Source of the DNA: QQVM01 sp964544885
GTDB lineage: Bacteria > Bacteroidota > Bacteroidia > AKYH767-A > 2013-40CM-41-45
DNA: 64,000 nucleotides
Direction: 5' to 3'
Assembly: GCA_964544885.1 (NCBI GenBank)
Contig: CAZJDX010000003.1
Location: 128,651 to 192,650 of the forward strand
Shown: positions 17,599 through 26,158 of the stretch, one piece after another
Position numbering within the stretch: the first letter of the stretch is position 1
Layout: each line of letters begins with the position of its first letter
Program-made: the position numbers and the translations under genes
The notes under the pieces: model-generated
Told to the model about the DNA's origin: nothing
Seen by the model: only the letters and a program-made list of their open reading frames with translations
Database searches by the model: none

Positions 17599-18174
17599 TC
17601 ATCCTCCTTCAGCTACCACTTCCTGTACTTCCGGGACCATCTGTTTCAGGAGGTTTTCGATACCGGACTTAAGAGTCAGGGTGGAGGAAGGGCAGCCACT
17701 GCAGGATCCTTTCATTACAACAGTAACCACTCCATTTTCAAAAGACTTGAAATGAATGGCTCCACCATCCTGTTCAACGGCGGGTTTTACATATTCATCG
17801 AGCGTTTCGATGATCTTTGATTCAATGGCGGATGAACTGCGTGTTCTTTCAATTTTCGAATCCGCACTTTGTTCAAGCGGTCCGGTAAATACCTTTTCTT
17901 CCTGCTGGAAAAAGTTTTTAATGTATTCACGAAAGACCGGTATGAGTTCATACCAATCAGTATCCGAATTTTTAGTGAGTGTAATAAAGTTAGAAGTAAT
18001 AAAAACCGAGCTTATTCCTGAAAAAGCGAAGAGCCCTTGGGCCAGGGGTGAATTGCCGGCCTGGGAAGGATGTGTGTACTCAACACTGCCTTCCTGCATG
18101 ATGTAATTATTGAGTACAAATTTCATCGAAGCCGGATTTGGCGTAGCTTCTGCGTAGACGGTTACCAGTTTCAT
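17599..18174 (-). CDS. Nfu-type iron-sulfur cluster carrier
   Basis: 191 residues from ATG 18174; the frame could open at TTG 18195, but that codon lies inside the TATCTTTG promoter box. The N-terminal Nfu domain has the characteristic EATPNPASMKF (~8-18) and SPLAQGLFAFSGISSVFI segments. The C-terminal NifU domain has VKPAVEQDGGAIHF and GSCSGCPSSTLTL, where the CxxC binds a 4Fe-4S cluster shared between two subunits. It should deliver clusters to apo-proteins. It is divergent from L-aspartate oxidase, whose pathway partner quinolinate synthase (not in the window) is an Fe-S enzyme. Two-domain architecture and length match Bacteroidota Nfu proteins. Confidence 0.9.
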   Translation of the reverse strand: MKLVTVYAEATPNPASMKFVLNNYIMQEGSVEYTHPSQAGNSPLAQGLFAFSGISSVFITSNFITLTKNSDTDWYELIPVFREYIKNFFQQEEKVFTGPLEQSADSKIERTRSSSAIESKIIETLDEYVKPAVEQDGGAIHFKSFENGVVTVVMKGSCSGCPSSTLTLKSGIENLLKQMVPEVQEVVAEGG

Positions 18175-18192
18175 TTCTATTTTCCTGACTGA

Positions 18193-18200
18193 CAAAGATA
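18193..18200 (-). promoter_or_regulatory. -7 element for the nfu-like gene
   Basis: On the minus strand TATCTTTG (18200-18193) matches TAnnTTTG, 18 bases before the ATG at 18174. No clear TTG at the -33 position was found. Confidence 0.5.
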
Positions 18201-18282
18201 AGAAATTTGCAGCCAGTCCTGAAGAAGAATATCCGCTTCATCTGATCAGCATTATTTAGCGGTGGATTAATACTATTAAGCT

Positions 18283-18290
18283 TACTTTTG
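18283..18290 (+). promoter_or_regulatory. -7 element for nadB
   Basis: TACTTTTG matches TAnnTTTG only 6 bases before the ATG at 18297 (another in-frame ATG is at 18303). If used, the nadB mRNA would be leaderless or nearly so. The upstream -33 box is not obvious. Confidence 0.45.
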
Positions 18291-18296
18291 TGTTGT

Positions 18297-19868
18297 ATGA
18301 AGATGGAAACTGATTTTCTGGTTATTGGAAGTGGAATCGCCGGGCTTACCTTTGCATTGAAAGTGGCGGATAAAGGCACCGTTACCGTCATCACCAAGGC
18401 GAATGAAGAAGAGTCCAATACCAAGTATGCGCAAGGCGGAATCGCGGGAGTGTTGCATGGACCGGATACTTTTGAAAGTCATATACAGGATACGATCGAA
18501 TGCGGGGCCGGATTGTGCGATGAAAAAGTGGTCAGAATGGTTGTTACGGAAGGGGCGGACAGGATCAGAGAGATTATAGATTGGGGAACACGTTTCGACA
18601 AGACGCTCAGCGGGGAGTACGACCTCGCCCACGAAGGTGGGCACAGTGAACACCGGGTTTTACACTATAAGGATTCTACCGGGAATGAAATTGAACGGGC
18701 CCTGCTCTCCAGAGTACATCAGCACCCGAACATTAAAATATACACACATTATTTTGCGGTAGACCTCATCACCCAGCATCACCTGGGATCGGAAGTTAAA
18801 AGAGGTACACCGGGGATCGAATGTTACGGTGCCTATGTTCTGGATATTAATTCGGATGAGATCAAACCTGTACTTGCCCGTATAACACTGCTTGCAAGCG
18901 GAGGCGCCGGAAATGTGTACAAGGCTACGACCAATCCTGTTATCGCAACCGGTGATGGGATTGCCATGGCTTACCGCGCCAAGGCAATGGTGAGGGATAT
19001 GGAGTTCATTCAGTTTCATCCGACTGCATTGTATAATCCCGGTGAGCGGCCTTCCTTCCTTATCTCAGAAGCGGTCCGCGGTGCCGGAGCCATTCTGAAG
19101 ACAAAGGACGGTAAGGAGTTCATGCAAAAGTATGATGAACGATTGTCGCTCGCTCCCAGAGATATCGTTGCCAGAGCCATAGATCACGAGATGAAACTGA
19201 GAGGAGATGAACATGTATTTCTGGATTGCAGACACATTCCATTGAACAGCTTTATCGAGCACTTCCCAACCATATACGCGAAATGTCTGAGCGCCGGAAT
19301 TGATGTAAAGGATAAAATGATACCTGTTGTTCCCGCGGCGCATTATGTTTGCGGAGGAATAGCGGTTGATGAATGGGGGAGAAGTACGATAAAAAACCTA
19401 TATGCTGCAGGTGAGTGCGCAAGAACCGGTTTGCATGGGGCGAACAGACTTGCCTCCAATTCACTTCTTGAGGCATTGGTTTACGCGCACAGGTCTTCGG
19501 TCGATGCGCTCCGATGTCTTTCTCAGATCACCTTCAACAGGGCAGTTCCGGAATGGAATGCGGAAGGAACCAGTCAGCCGAATGAGCTGATCCTCATCAC
19601 ACATAACCTGCAGGAATTGCAGGAAGTAATGAGTACATATGTCGGCATTGTACGCTCAGACCAGCGACTTAAGAGGGCGCTGGACCGACTGAGGATCATC
19701 TATGGAGAGACTGAAGCATTGTACAGCCGGACAGTACTTTCATCGAAACTTTGTGAATTGAGAAATCTGATAACCATTGGATACCTTATTGTAAAGTTTT
19801 CCATGGCAAGAAAGCAAAGCGTAGGACTGCATTACTCTACAGATTATCCGCCTGCATATTCAGTTTAA
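18297..19868 (+). CDS. nadB: L-aspartate oxidase
   Basis: 523 residues, start ATG 18297 (or 18303; the TTG at 18288 overlaps a promoter box). FAD-binding motif VIGSGIAGLTFAL near residues 9-20, the TKYAQGGIAGV segment after it, RDMEFIQFHPTA (~225-236), EAVRGAGAIL, and the late LYAAGECARTGLHGANRLASNS motif typical of NadB; the C-terminal helical domain is complete. It oxidises L-aspartate to iminoaspartate, the first step to quinolinate and NAD. NadA and NadC are not in the window. The family also holds succinate dehydrogenase flavoproteins, but the GLHGANRLASNS context with this length fits NadB. The next gene follows 33 bases downstream. Confidence 0.93.
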   Translation: MKMETDFLVIGSGIAGLTFALKVADKGTVTVITKANEEESNTKYAQGGIAGVLHGPDTFESHIQDTIECGAGLCDEKVVRMVVTEGADRIREIIDWGTRFDKTLSGEYDLAHEGGHSEHRVLHYKDSTGNEIERALLSRVHQHPNIKIYTHYFAVDLITQHHLGSEVKRGTPGIECYGAYVLDINSDEIKPVLARITLLASGGAGNVYKATTNPVIATGDGIAMAYRAKAMVRDMEFIQFHPTALYNPGERPSFLISEAVRGAGAILKTKDGKEFMQKYDERLSLAPRDIVARAIDHEMKLRGDEHVFLDCRHIPLNSFIEHFPTIYAKCLSAGIDVKDKMIPVVPAAHYVCGGIAVDEWGRSTIKNLYAAGECARTGLHGANRLASNSLLEALVYAHRSSVDALRCLSQITFNRAVPEWNAEGTSQPNELILITHNLQELQEVMSTYVGIVRSDQRLKRALDRLRIIYGETEALYSRTVLSSKLCELRNLITIGYLIVKFSMARKQSVGLHYSTDYPPAYSV

Positions 19869-19901
19869 AGCGGAGTATATGGATCATGAAAATGTGTTGA
19901 A

Positions 19902-20897
19902 GTGAACGATCAGGTACGGAACAGTTTAGCCGAAAGGATATTTTGTATAAGTAATGAGCATGAATTCAGAAAGTCCGCGCTCGAAGTTTTCCACTATCAG
20001 GCGAAGCACAACAAGGTATATTCCCGCTATCTGGAACTGTTGAATACAGATGTTTCAGTGATAAAGGATATGGAACGTATTCCTTTCCTTCCTGTCGAAT
20101 TCTTCAAGAGCGAAAAGATTATGTGCGGAGAAAAGTACGCACAATGCGTATTCACCAGCAGCGCTACCACCTCTGACCAGGTTTCACGACATCATATTGC
20201 CGATATCAGTCTCTATCAGAAGAGTTTCCGGACCTGCTTTGAACTGTTTTACGGGAGTCCTGAAAGGTATTGTCTCCTTGCACTGTTACCTTCTTATCTT
20301 GAAAGAGAGGCTTCATCTCTTGTGTTCATGATGCATGATCTCATTGGTGATACTGGTCATCCTTTGAGCGGTTTTTATCTTTATGATCATGAAAAGCTTT
20401 CAGCGACGTTGAGTCATTTAAAGGAGAGAGGTCAGACTACCCTCCTTGCCGGTGTTACTTTTGCCCTGCTTGATTTCGCTGCCAGTCATTCCTCACCCTT
20501 TCCTGAACTGATCATCATGGAGACCGGTGGAATGAAAGGAAGAAGGGAGGAACTTGTAAGGGAGGACGTGCATGACAGGCTCAAGAACGCTTTTGGTGTG
20601 GACAGGGTGCATTCTGAGTATGGTATGACAGAATTGCTTTCGCAGGCTTATTCAAAAGGCGAAGGATTGTTTCGTTGCCCCCCCTGGATGTCGGTAATGA
20701 TCAGGGAAAGTAATGATCCTTTCAGTATCGCTGATCCCGGAAAGACCGGCGGGATAAACATCATTGACCTGGCCAATCTTGATTCATGTTCGTTCATCGA
20801 AACCCAGGACATGGGAAAACGCTTTCCGGATGGGAGTTTTGAGGTGATGGGAAGATTTGACAACAGTGATATCCGTGGATGTAACCTGATGCTTTGA
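19902..20897 (+). CDS. LuxE/acyl-protein-synthetase-like adenylating enzyme
   Basis: 331 residues from GTG 19902 (no ATG fits). The protein resembles the LuxE acyl-protein synthetase family, distant members of the ANL adenylate-forming superfamily. Visible are IPFLPVEFFKS (~60-70), VFTSSATTSDQVSRH (~82-96, the Ser/Thr-rich nucleotide loop), LLALLPSYLER (~124-134), MKGRREEL, a HSEYGMTELLSQAY stretch (~229-242, like the ANL YG-x-TE core) and a C-terminal DMGKRFPDGSFEVMGRFD. LuxE activates fatty acids as AMP esters and holds them on a Cys. No LuxC or LuxD is nearby, so a carboxylate-activating role in another pathway (lipid or secondary metabolite) is likelier. Likely co-transcribed with nadB. 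Confidence 0.72.
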   Translation: MNDQVRNSLAERIFCISNEHEFRKSALEVFHYQAKHNKVYSRYLELLNTDVSVIKDMERIPFLPVEFFKSEKIMCGEKYAQCVFTSSATTSDQVSRHHIADISLYQKSFRTCFELFYGSPERYCLLALLPSYLEREASSLVFMMHDLIGDTGHPLSGFYLYDHEKLSATLSHLKERGQTTLLAGVTFALLDFAASHSSPFPELIIMETGGMKGRREELVREDVHDRLKNAFGVDRVHSEYGMTELLSQAYSKGEGLFRCPPWMSVMIRESNDPFSIADPGKTGGINIIDLANLDSCSFIETQDMGKRFPDGSFEVMGRFDNSDIRGCNLML

Positions 20898-20966
20898 GGA
20901 AATTTATTGAATGAGTAACGATACTATTTATAACTTGCATCGATTCAAGAAATAAAGAATCTATCA

Positions 20967-21185
20967 ATGAACAGCAAACGCAGAATATTGATCATCTTTT
21001 TCAGTGTGTTAACAGGCAGCCTGATCTCCCTTTGGATCATGAAGAAGCGGCTGGGAACTCTGAAACCTGCGGATTATATGCAGCTTGGATTTAATTTTTT
21101 GTTTGCCGCCGCGGTGGTTGTCGGCATTGCCATCCTCCTTCAAAAAATGAATGACAAAGAGAAAAATCGTCAGGATAATAAATGA
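20967..21185 (+). CDS. Small two-helix membrane protein, unknown function
   Basis: 72 residues. Two hydrophobic segments (~7-24, ILIIFFSVLTGSLISLWI; ~41-59, LGFNFLFAAAVVVGIAILL) are joined by a basic loop MKKRLG, and the tail KMNDKEKNRQDNK is highly charged, suggesting both ends in the cytoplasm. No family recognised. It lies 70 bases after the LuxE-like gene on the same strand and may be its operon partner. Frame is well formed and hydrophobicity is not a chance pattern, so I regard it as a real gene. Confidence 0.6.
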   Translation: MNSKRRILIIFFSVLTGSLISLWIMKKRLGTLKPADYMQLGFNFLFAAAVVVGIAILLQKMNDKEKNRQDNK

Positions 21186-21275
21186 TACATTCTGTGCTTT
21201 TGATCCGGGCAGGTGAAACTCAGTCAGAATACGAAGTAAGTTGAGAAGAGGGACAATCAGCAAAATTATGTTCAC

Positions 21276-22556
21276 TCAGCTTACCAGAATCAGGTAATAA
21301 TTCTTCTTTCCTTTTTGGGCCAGCAGGTATTTTCCTTTGATCAGGTCGGAAGCGGAAAGGTTTAGATTCGCGTCAGCTACTTTAGACTTATTGATAAACA
21401 CACCGCCCCCTTCAATCATTTTTCTTGCCTCACCTCTTGAGCTGAAAATATTGCATTTGTCGGAAAGAACTTCAACGATGTTTATTCCGTTTTCAATTTC
21501 TGTTTTAGCCAATTCTACCTGTGGAACGCCCTGGAAGAGGCTAAGCAGGTCCTGTTCGCTCAGCTTTAGCAGCGCTTCAGCGGTGCCCTTTCCAAACAGA
21601 ATTTCCGATGCTTCTACCGCAGCATGATAATCGGATTCCGAATGTACCCGGATGGTGATGTCTTTCGCGAGTGTTTTCTGCAACAGACGCTGATGAGGCG
21701 CGTTGCCGTGTTGTGCTTCAAGATCTTCGATGTACTCCTTGTCCAGGAGTGTGAAGATGCGTATATAATTTTTTACATCCTCATCACTGGAGTTAAGCCA
21801 GAACTGATAAAACTGATACGGACTCGTCCGGTTCGCATCGAGCCAGACATTACCGCTCTCTGATTTACCGAATTTAGATCCATCCGCTTTCTTTATCAGC
21901 GGAGTTGTCAGCGCGAACGCCTCACCGCTTTCTTTGCGCCGGATAAGTTCGGTTCCGGTGACGATATTTCCCCACTGATCGGATCCGCCCATTTGCAATT
22001 GTACACCTCTTTCTTTCCACAGGTAATAGAAATCATAGCCCTGCACAAGTTGGTAGCTGAACTCGGTAAATGACATACCTGTTTCAAGACGGCTCCTTAC
22101 CGAATCTTTCGCCATCATGTAGTTAATGGAAATGTGTTTACCCACATCCCGTATAAAATCAAGGAAGGTAAAATTCTTAAACCAATCGTAATTGTTGACT
22201 ATCTCTGCTGAGCGATCACCACAATTAAAGTCAAGAAACTTTTCGAGTTGTTTCTGTTGACATTTCAGGTTGTACTCCAGAATTTCTTCATTCAGTAAAT
22301 TTCTTTCGAGAGATTTGCCGCTTGGGTCACCCACCATACCTGTCGCACCACCGACAAGTGCGATGGGTTTGTGTCCGCATTGTTGAAAATGAAGAAGGGT
22401 CATTACCTGAACCAGGTTTCCAACACCCAGGGAATCCGCTGTAGGATCGAAACCGATATAGCCTTTGGTAACTCCTGCACTCAGCAGTTCTTCGGTACCC
22501 GGCATCATATCATGCAACATACCCCGCCAGCGCAGTTCTTCCACAAAATTTTTCAT
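21276..22556 (-). CDS. tyrS: Tyrosyl-tRNA synthetase
   Basis: 426 residues from ATG 22556. A longer frame opens at 22700 but would include the promoter at 22574-22603, so it is rejected. Class I signature: GFDPTADSLGVGNLVQ (the HIGH-like region, ~36-51), Tyr-binding QLVQGYDFYYLW and QMGGSDQWGN (~195-205), and KFGKSESGNVWLD, the KMSKS-equivalent (~232-244). The C-terminal S4-like RNA-binding domain (ARKMIEGGGVFINKSKV...) is present. It charges tRNA-Tyr. Length and architecture are those of bacterial TyrRS type 1. No T-box leader is seen. Confidence 0.95.
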   Translation of the reverse strand: MKNFVEELRWRGMLHDMMPGTEELLSAGVTKGYIGFDPTADSLGVGNLVQVMTLLHFQQCGHKPIALVGGATGMVGDPSGKSLERNLLNEEILEYNLKCQQKQLEKFLDFNCGDRSAEIVNNYDWFKNFTFLDFIRDVGKHISINYMMAKDSVRSRLETGMSFTEFSYQLVQGYDFYYLWKERGVQLQMGGSDQWGNIVTGTELIRRKESGEAFALTTPLIKKADGSKFGKSESGNVWLDANRTSPYQFYQFWLNSSDEDVKNYIRIFTLLDKEYIEDLEAQHGNAPHQRLLQKTLAKDITIRVHSESDYHAAVEASEILFGKGTAEALLKLSEQDLLSLFQGVPQVELAKTEIENGINIVEVLSDKCNIFSSRGEARKMIEGGGVFINKSKVADANLNLSASDLIKGKYLLAQKGKKNYYLILVS

Positions 22557-22573
22557 TGCCTGAAATTTATGCT

Positions 22574-22603
22574 CAAAGATAACCAGGCCTGACAGATGTG
22601 CAA
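22574..22603 (-). promoter_or_regulatory. Promoter of tyrS
   Basis: On the minus strand TTG (22603-22601), 19 bases, TATCTTTG (22581-22574): an exact Bacteroidota-type promoter. The ATG at 22556 lies 17 bases beyond the -7 box. It settles the start codon choice for tyrS. Confidence 0.8.
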
Positions 22604-22658
22604 AAGGGGAAGGGTGAATTTGAAAACAATTTTTCATCTTCGCAGGATATTCCATTCT

Positions 22659-23654
22659 ATGATTCTGGTAACAGGAGGTACGGGACTTGTCGGATCGCAA
22701 TTGATTTATGACCTGTTACAGGCAGGTAAAAGAGTCAGGGCGATGAGAAGGCAAAACAGTTCGATGTTGATACTGCGGCGGATCTTTTTTACCCGGCCAG
22801 AATTGTTGGACGACATCGAATGGATGGAGGGAGACGTAACAGATCCCTATTCAGTCCGTGAAGCTCTTGAAGGAGTTTCAGAGGTATATCATTCAGCGGG
22901 TATGATCTCATTTCAGCCCTCAGACTTCAGGGAGATGATGCGTATCAATTCACAAGGTACTGCGAACATGGTCAATCTGTCGCTGGAAACAGGCGTTAAA
23001 CGATTTTGTCATATAAGTTCTATTGCCGCCCTGGGACGATTGGAGGAGAATAAGCCGATCACTGAAAGTTCTGTATGGAAAACCTCCCGGACGAATTCGA
23101 ATTATGCTATAAGCAAGTACAGCGCGGAGCGGGAAGTGTGGAGAGCAATGGAGGAGGGATTACCTGCGGTTATCGTTAATCCGGGTGTGATCATCGGTCC
23201 TGGCGACTGGAACAGCGGAAGTTCTGCATTGTTCCGTCAGGTATGGAACGGTTTAAGTTTTTACACGGAAGGAATGACCGGATTCATCGATGTTCGTGAT
23301 GTATCATCGTGCTGTATTCAACTGATGGAAAAGAACCTGATGGGAAGGAGATTCATCCTGACAGCGGAGAACCTTAGCTACAGGCAAGTGTTGACATTAA
23401 TAGCCAGCGGATTTAAGCGTAAAGTTCCCGCTTATAAAGCCAGGATCTGGATGTCGGAATTGCTCTGGAGACTGGAAGCTATACGCATAGTACTGACAGG
23501 TTCAAAACCACTCATTACGAAGGAAACGAGCCGAAACAGCCGGAAGAAGTGGTTGTACTCAAATCAGCGGATTAAAGAAACCCTGCAATATGATTTTATA
23601 CCTGTAGAAAAATCGGTCAGCGATACCTGTGAAATCTATCTCAGGGAGCATTAA
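22659..23654 (+). CDS. NAD-dependent epimerase/dehydratase (extended SDR)
   Basis: 331 residues from ATG 22659, where the Rossmann motif begins (MILVTGGTGLVGSQLI, TGxxGxxG). The upstream in-frame start at 22596 would only add an unrelated basic stretch. Further motifs of extended short-chain dehydrogenases: the VYHSAGMISF strand (~80-89), SSIAAL (~124-129) and the catalytic YAISKYSAE (Y-x3-K, ~155-163), and VNPGVIIGPGDW (~177-188). This group is related to dihydroflavonol-4-reductase-like/3-beta-HSD-like enzymes. The substrate cannot be read from the sequence. It is divergent from tyrS and ends 16 bases before the DUF4296 gene. Confidence 0.85.
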   Translation: MILVTGGTGLVGSQLIYDLLQAGKRVRAMRRQNSSMLILRRIFFTRPELLDDIEWMEGDVTDPYSVREALEGVSEVYHSAGMISFQPSDFREMMRINSQGTANMVNLSLETGVKRFCHISSIAALGRLEENKPITESSVWKTSRTNSNYAISKYSAEREVWRAMEEGLPAVIVNPGVIIGPGDWNSGSSALFRQVWNGLSFYTEGMTGFIDVRDVSSCCIQLMEKNLMGRRFILTAENLSYRQVLTLIASGFKRKVPAYKARIWMSELLWRLEAIRIVLTGSKPLITKETSRNSRKKWLYSNQRIKETLQYDFIPVEKSVSDTCEIYLREH

Positions 23655-23670
23655 AAATTTCAGGAGAAAA

Positions 23671-24075
23671 TCAGGAATTTTCCCTAGGATCAGATGGAAG
23701 TGAATCTTTGGACACTTTCTCCGACTTTGTCTTTTCCAGTTCACCTTGTCTTTTGCTGAGTTCAGTGATTACTTCTTCATAAATCGCCTGCAGTGCATCC
23801 GGTTTTGCTGCATAGTACTTCATTGTACTTTCAAAGCGTTCCGGCGAGATACTTTTCTTTTCAAGAATTACTTTTTTATAATCCATCAATGTATGGGAAA
23901 CGGTGTCTGTATATTCAAAGATGATCAGGGAAGCCTGAGCTATCATTATGTCACTGAGTAAGGGGACGAGTTCTTCTTTGCTCAAAATTTCCGGAGGGAG
24001 CACTTCCGGTTCCTCTTTGCATGCCTGAAAGACGATCAGTAGTATTACTGCAAGAAGAGTCGCCCTTTTTTTCAT
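23671..24075 (-). CDS. DUF4296 lipoprotein
   Basis: 134 residues. The N terminus has a signal with lipobox F-Q-A-C (Cys 19), so the mature protein starts CKEEPEVLP and is membrane-anchored. The domain (~30-110) matches DUF4296: ILSKEELVPLLSDIMIAQA, then RFESTMKYYAAKPDALQAIYEEVI. The C-terminal ~25 residues are charged and probably disordered. Function unknown. In Bacteroidota this small lipoprotein commonly sits beside dihydroorotase, as here, where the start overlaps the dihydroorotase stop by four bases (ATGA-type coupling). Confidence 0.85.
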   Translation of the reverse strand: MKKRATLLAVILLIVFQACKEEPEVLPPEILSKEELVPLLSDIMIAQASLIIFEYTDTVSHTLMDYKKVILEKKSISPERFESTMKYYAAKPDALQAIYEEVITELSKRQGELEKTKSEKVSKDSLPSDPRENS

Positions 24076-25424
24076 ACGGATGGGTTGAAAGTCATTCTCA
24101 TTGCTGCCGGTGTTCCTGCTAATTTGCCTGCATCCCAGACTTTTTGTCCATTCACAAAAGTCGTGATGATCTTCGATCTGAAAACCTGGTTCTCAAAAGG
24201 ACTCCAGCCGCATTTGGCGAGGATATTCTTTCTTTCCACCTTCCAGGCTGAATTCAGATCAACAAGTACAAGATCAGCAAAGTAACCTTCGCGTATAAAT
24301 CCTCTTTCCCTTATTCTGAAACAGTCAGCCACTGCGTGCGACATTTTTCTTACAATGGTTTCAAGACTGATCTTGCCTGCATGATAAAATTCCAGCATGG
24401 CCGGTAAGGAATGCTGGATCAGTGGACCGCCGGAGGGAGCCTGAAGGTAATTCCTGTTTTTTTCTTCCAGCGTATGCGGCGCATGGTCGGTGGCAATCAC
24501 GTCCAGTCTGTCGTCCAGGAGTCCTCTGAACAAGGCCTCCTTGTCAGCCAAACTTTTTACCGCGGGATTCCACTTTATCAGTGAACCAAGTTGGTCGTAC
24601 TGTCTGTCATCGAACCAGAGATGATGGATGCAAACCTCTGAAGTAATCCTCTTTTCCTGCAACGGAATATCGTTGCGGAACAGGGATAATTCCTTTTCCG
24701 TGCTGATATGCAGGATGTGCAGACGGGAATTGTGTTTGGTGGCCAGAGAAACGGCAAAGGATGAAGAAATATAACATGCCTCTGAACTGCGAATCACAGG
24801 ATGTTCCCGGAAGGGGATTTCCTCACCGAATTTTGCCTTGCTCAGTTCAAGATTTCTGCGAATAGTTCCTTCGTCTTCGCAATGCGCGGCAATGAGCATG
24901 GGAGACGAGGAGAAGATTTTTTCAAGTGTTGAGATATCGTCAACCAGCATGTTACCGGTCGATGAACCCATGAAAATCTTAATACCACAAACAATGGCAG
25001 CATCTGTTTTCAGAATTTCTTCCAGGTTATCATTCGAGGCGCCCATATAGAATGAATAATTGGCATGGGACCTCCGGGATGCGATCCGGTATTTTTCTTC
25101 AAGTAATTCCTGGGTGAGTGTATTGGGAACCGTATTGGGCATTTCCATGAAAGAGGTAACCCCTCCAGCGACAGCCGCCGCCGATTCGCTTTCTATATCC
25201 GCCTTGTGGGTGAGGCCGGGTTCCCGGAAGTGAACCTGGTCATCAATTACACCGGGGAGCAGGTGGAGTCCTTCGCAGTCGATATATTCAGCATGTGGGT
25301 CGCTGATCTCAGTTCCGATCTTTGAAATGCGGCCATCTTTCAATAATACATCCGCCTCTTTTGTGCTCCCTTCATTGACAAGCAGCACATTCTTCAGCAG
25401 GAAGGAAGCGGGAACAGGATTCAT
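24072..25424 (-). CDS. pyrC: Dihydroorotase
   Basis: 450 residues of the type I-like dihydroorotase/amidohydrolase group. Features: the first metal motif region GVIDDQVHFREPGLTHK (~58-74), the MEMPNTVPN substrate loop (~93-101), GIKIFMGSSTGNML with the Lys expected to be carboxylated (~150), HCEDEGT (~180), HILHIST (~234-240) and ATDHAPHTLEEK (~308-319). It closes N-carbamoyl-aspartate to dihydroorotate in pyrimidine synthesis. The first metal His of the usual HxH is Gln here (DQVH). I recall this as common in Bacteroidota homologues, so it is not necessarily inactive. It overlaps both its neighbours by four bases, forming a tight three-gene operon. Confidence 0.88.
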   Translation of the reverse strand: MNPVPASFLLKNVLLVNEGSTKEADVLLKDGRISKIGTEISDPHAEYIDCEGLHLLPGVIDDQVHFREPGLTHKADIESESAAAVAGGVTSFMEMPNTVPNTLTQELLEEKYRIASRRSHANYSFYMGASNDNLEEILKTDAAIVCGIKIFMGSSTGNMLVDDISTLEKIFSSSPMLIAAHCEDEGTIRRNLELSKAKFGEEIPFREHPVIRSSEACYISSSFAVSLATKHNSRLHILHISTEKELSLFRNDIPLQEKRITSEVCIHHLWFDDRQYDQLGSLIKWNPAVKSLADKEALFRGLLDDRLDVIATDHAPHTLEEKNRNYLQAPSGGPLIQHSLPAMLEFYHAGKISLETIVRKMSHAVADCFRIRERGFIREGYFADLVLVDLNSAWKVERKNILAKCGWSPFENQVFRSKIITTFVNGQKVWDAGKLAGTPAAMRMTFNPSV

Positions 25425-26158
25425 TTTCGTACAGGGTATTTACGAAAAAAACTTTTCCATTTCATTTCCAGTACTCCAAAAATGGCTTCCTTGAAGATAC
25501 CTTTGCTCATCTTACTTGCACCTTCAGCGCGGTCGGTGAAAATGATCGGAACCTCCTTGATTTTAAATCCGCATTTCCAGGCTGTGAATTTCATTTCGAT
25601 CTGGAAAGCGTATCCGATAAATTTTATCTGATTGAGTGGAATGGTTTCCAGAACCTCTCTTTTATAACACATGAAACCGGCTGTTGTATCCTTAATACGC
25701 ATGCCTGTAATAATGCGTACATAGACTGAGGCGTAATAGGACATGACTACCCTTCCCAGAGGCCAGTTAACCACATTGGCCCCGCGGATATACCTTGAAC
25801 CTACTGCCACATCGTTTCCTTCCTGAGAACAGGCATGATGAAGACGGATAAGATCATCAGGATTGTGGGAAAAGTCGCAATCCATTTCAAAGATGTAGGC
25901 GTAATTCCGTGCAATGGCCCATTGAAAGCCATGAATATAAGCAGTACCCAGACCTAATTTTCCCTTTCTCTCTTCAAGAAAAAGTTTTCCCTGAAATTCC
26001 TGCTGTAAATTTTTAACTATGGCTGCCGTACCATCCGGAGAGCCGTCATCAATGATCAGAAGATGAAAAGGATGAGAAAGAGAAAATACTTTTCTCACCA
26101 TTTTCTCAACATTTTCTTTTTCGTTGTAAGTGGGAATTATGACCAGCGAATCGCTCAC
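25421..26158 (-). CDS. Polyprenol monophosphomannose synthase-like glycosyltransferase (GT2)
   Basis: 245 residues from GTG 26158, immediately before SDSLVIIPTYNEKEN. GT2 motifs: IPTYNEKENVEKMV (~8-21), LLIIDDGSPDGTAAI (~33-47), and EMDCDFSHNPDDL (~93-105), the metal-binding D-x-D. CYKREVLETI and EMKFTAWKCGFKIKEVPIIFTDR are typical of the DPM1 group, which transfers mannose or another sugar from its nucleotide to polyprenyl phosphate at the cytoplasmic face. No C-terminal membrane helices exist, so it is the short, peripheral form. It is the first gene of the operon with dihydroorotase and DUF4296. Exact sugar unknown. Confidence 0.85.
   Translation of the reverse strand: MSDSLVIIPTYNEKENVEKMVRKVFSLSHPFHLLIIDDGSPDGTAAIVKNLQQEFQGKLFLEERKGKLGLGTAYIHGFQWAIARNYAYIFEMDCDFSHNPDDLIRLHHACSQEGNDVAVGSRYIRGANVVNWPLGRVVMSYYASVYVRIITGMRIKDTTAGFMCYKREVLETIPLNQIKFIGYAFQIEMKFTAWKCGFKIKEVPIIFTDRAEGASKMSKGIFKEAIFGVLEMKWKSFFRKYPVRK

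Noticed and set aside
22557..22700. Longer N terminus of tyrS
   Set aside because: Contains the full promoter 22574-22603; family homology starts at ATG 22556.
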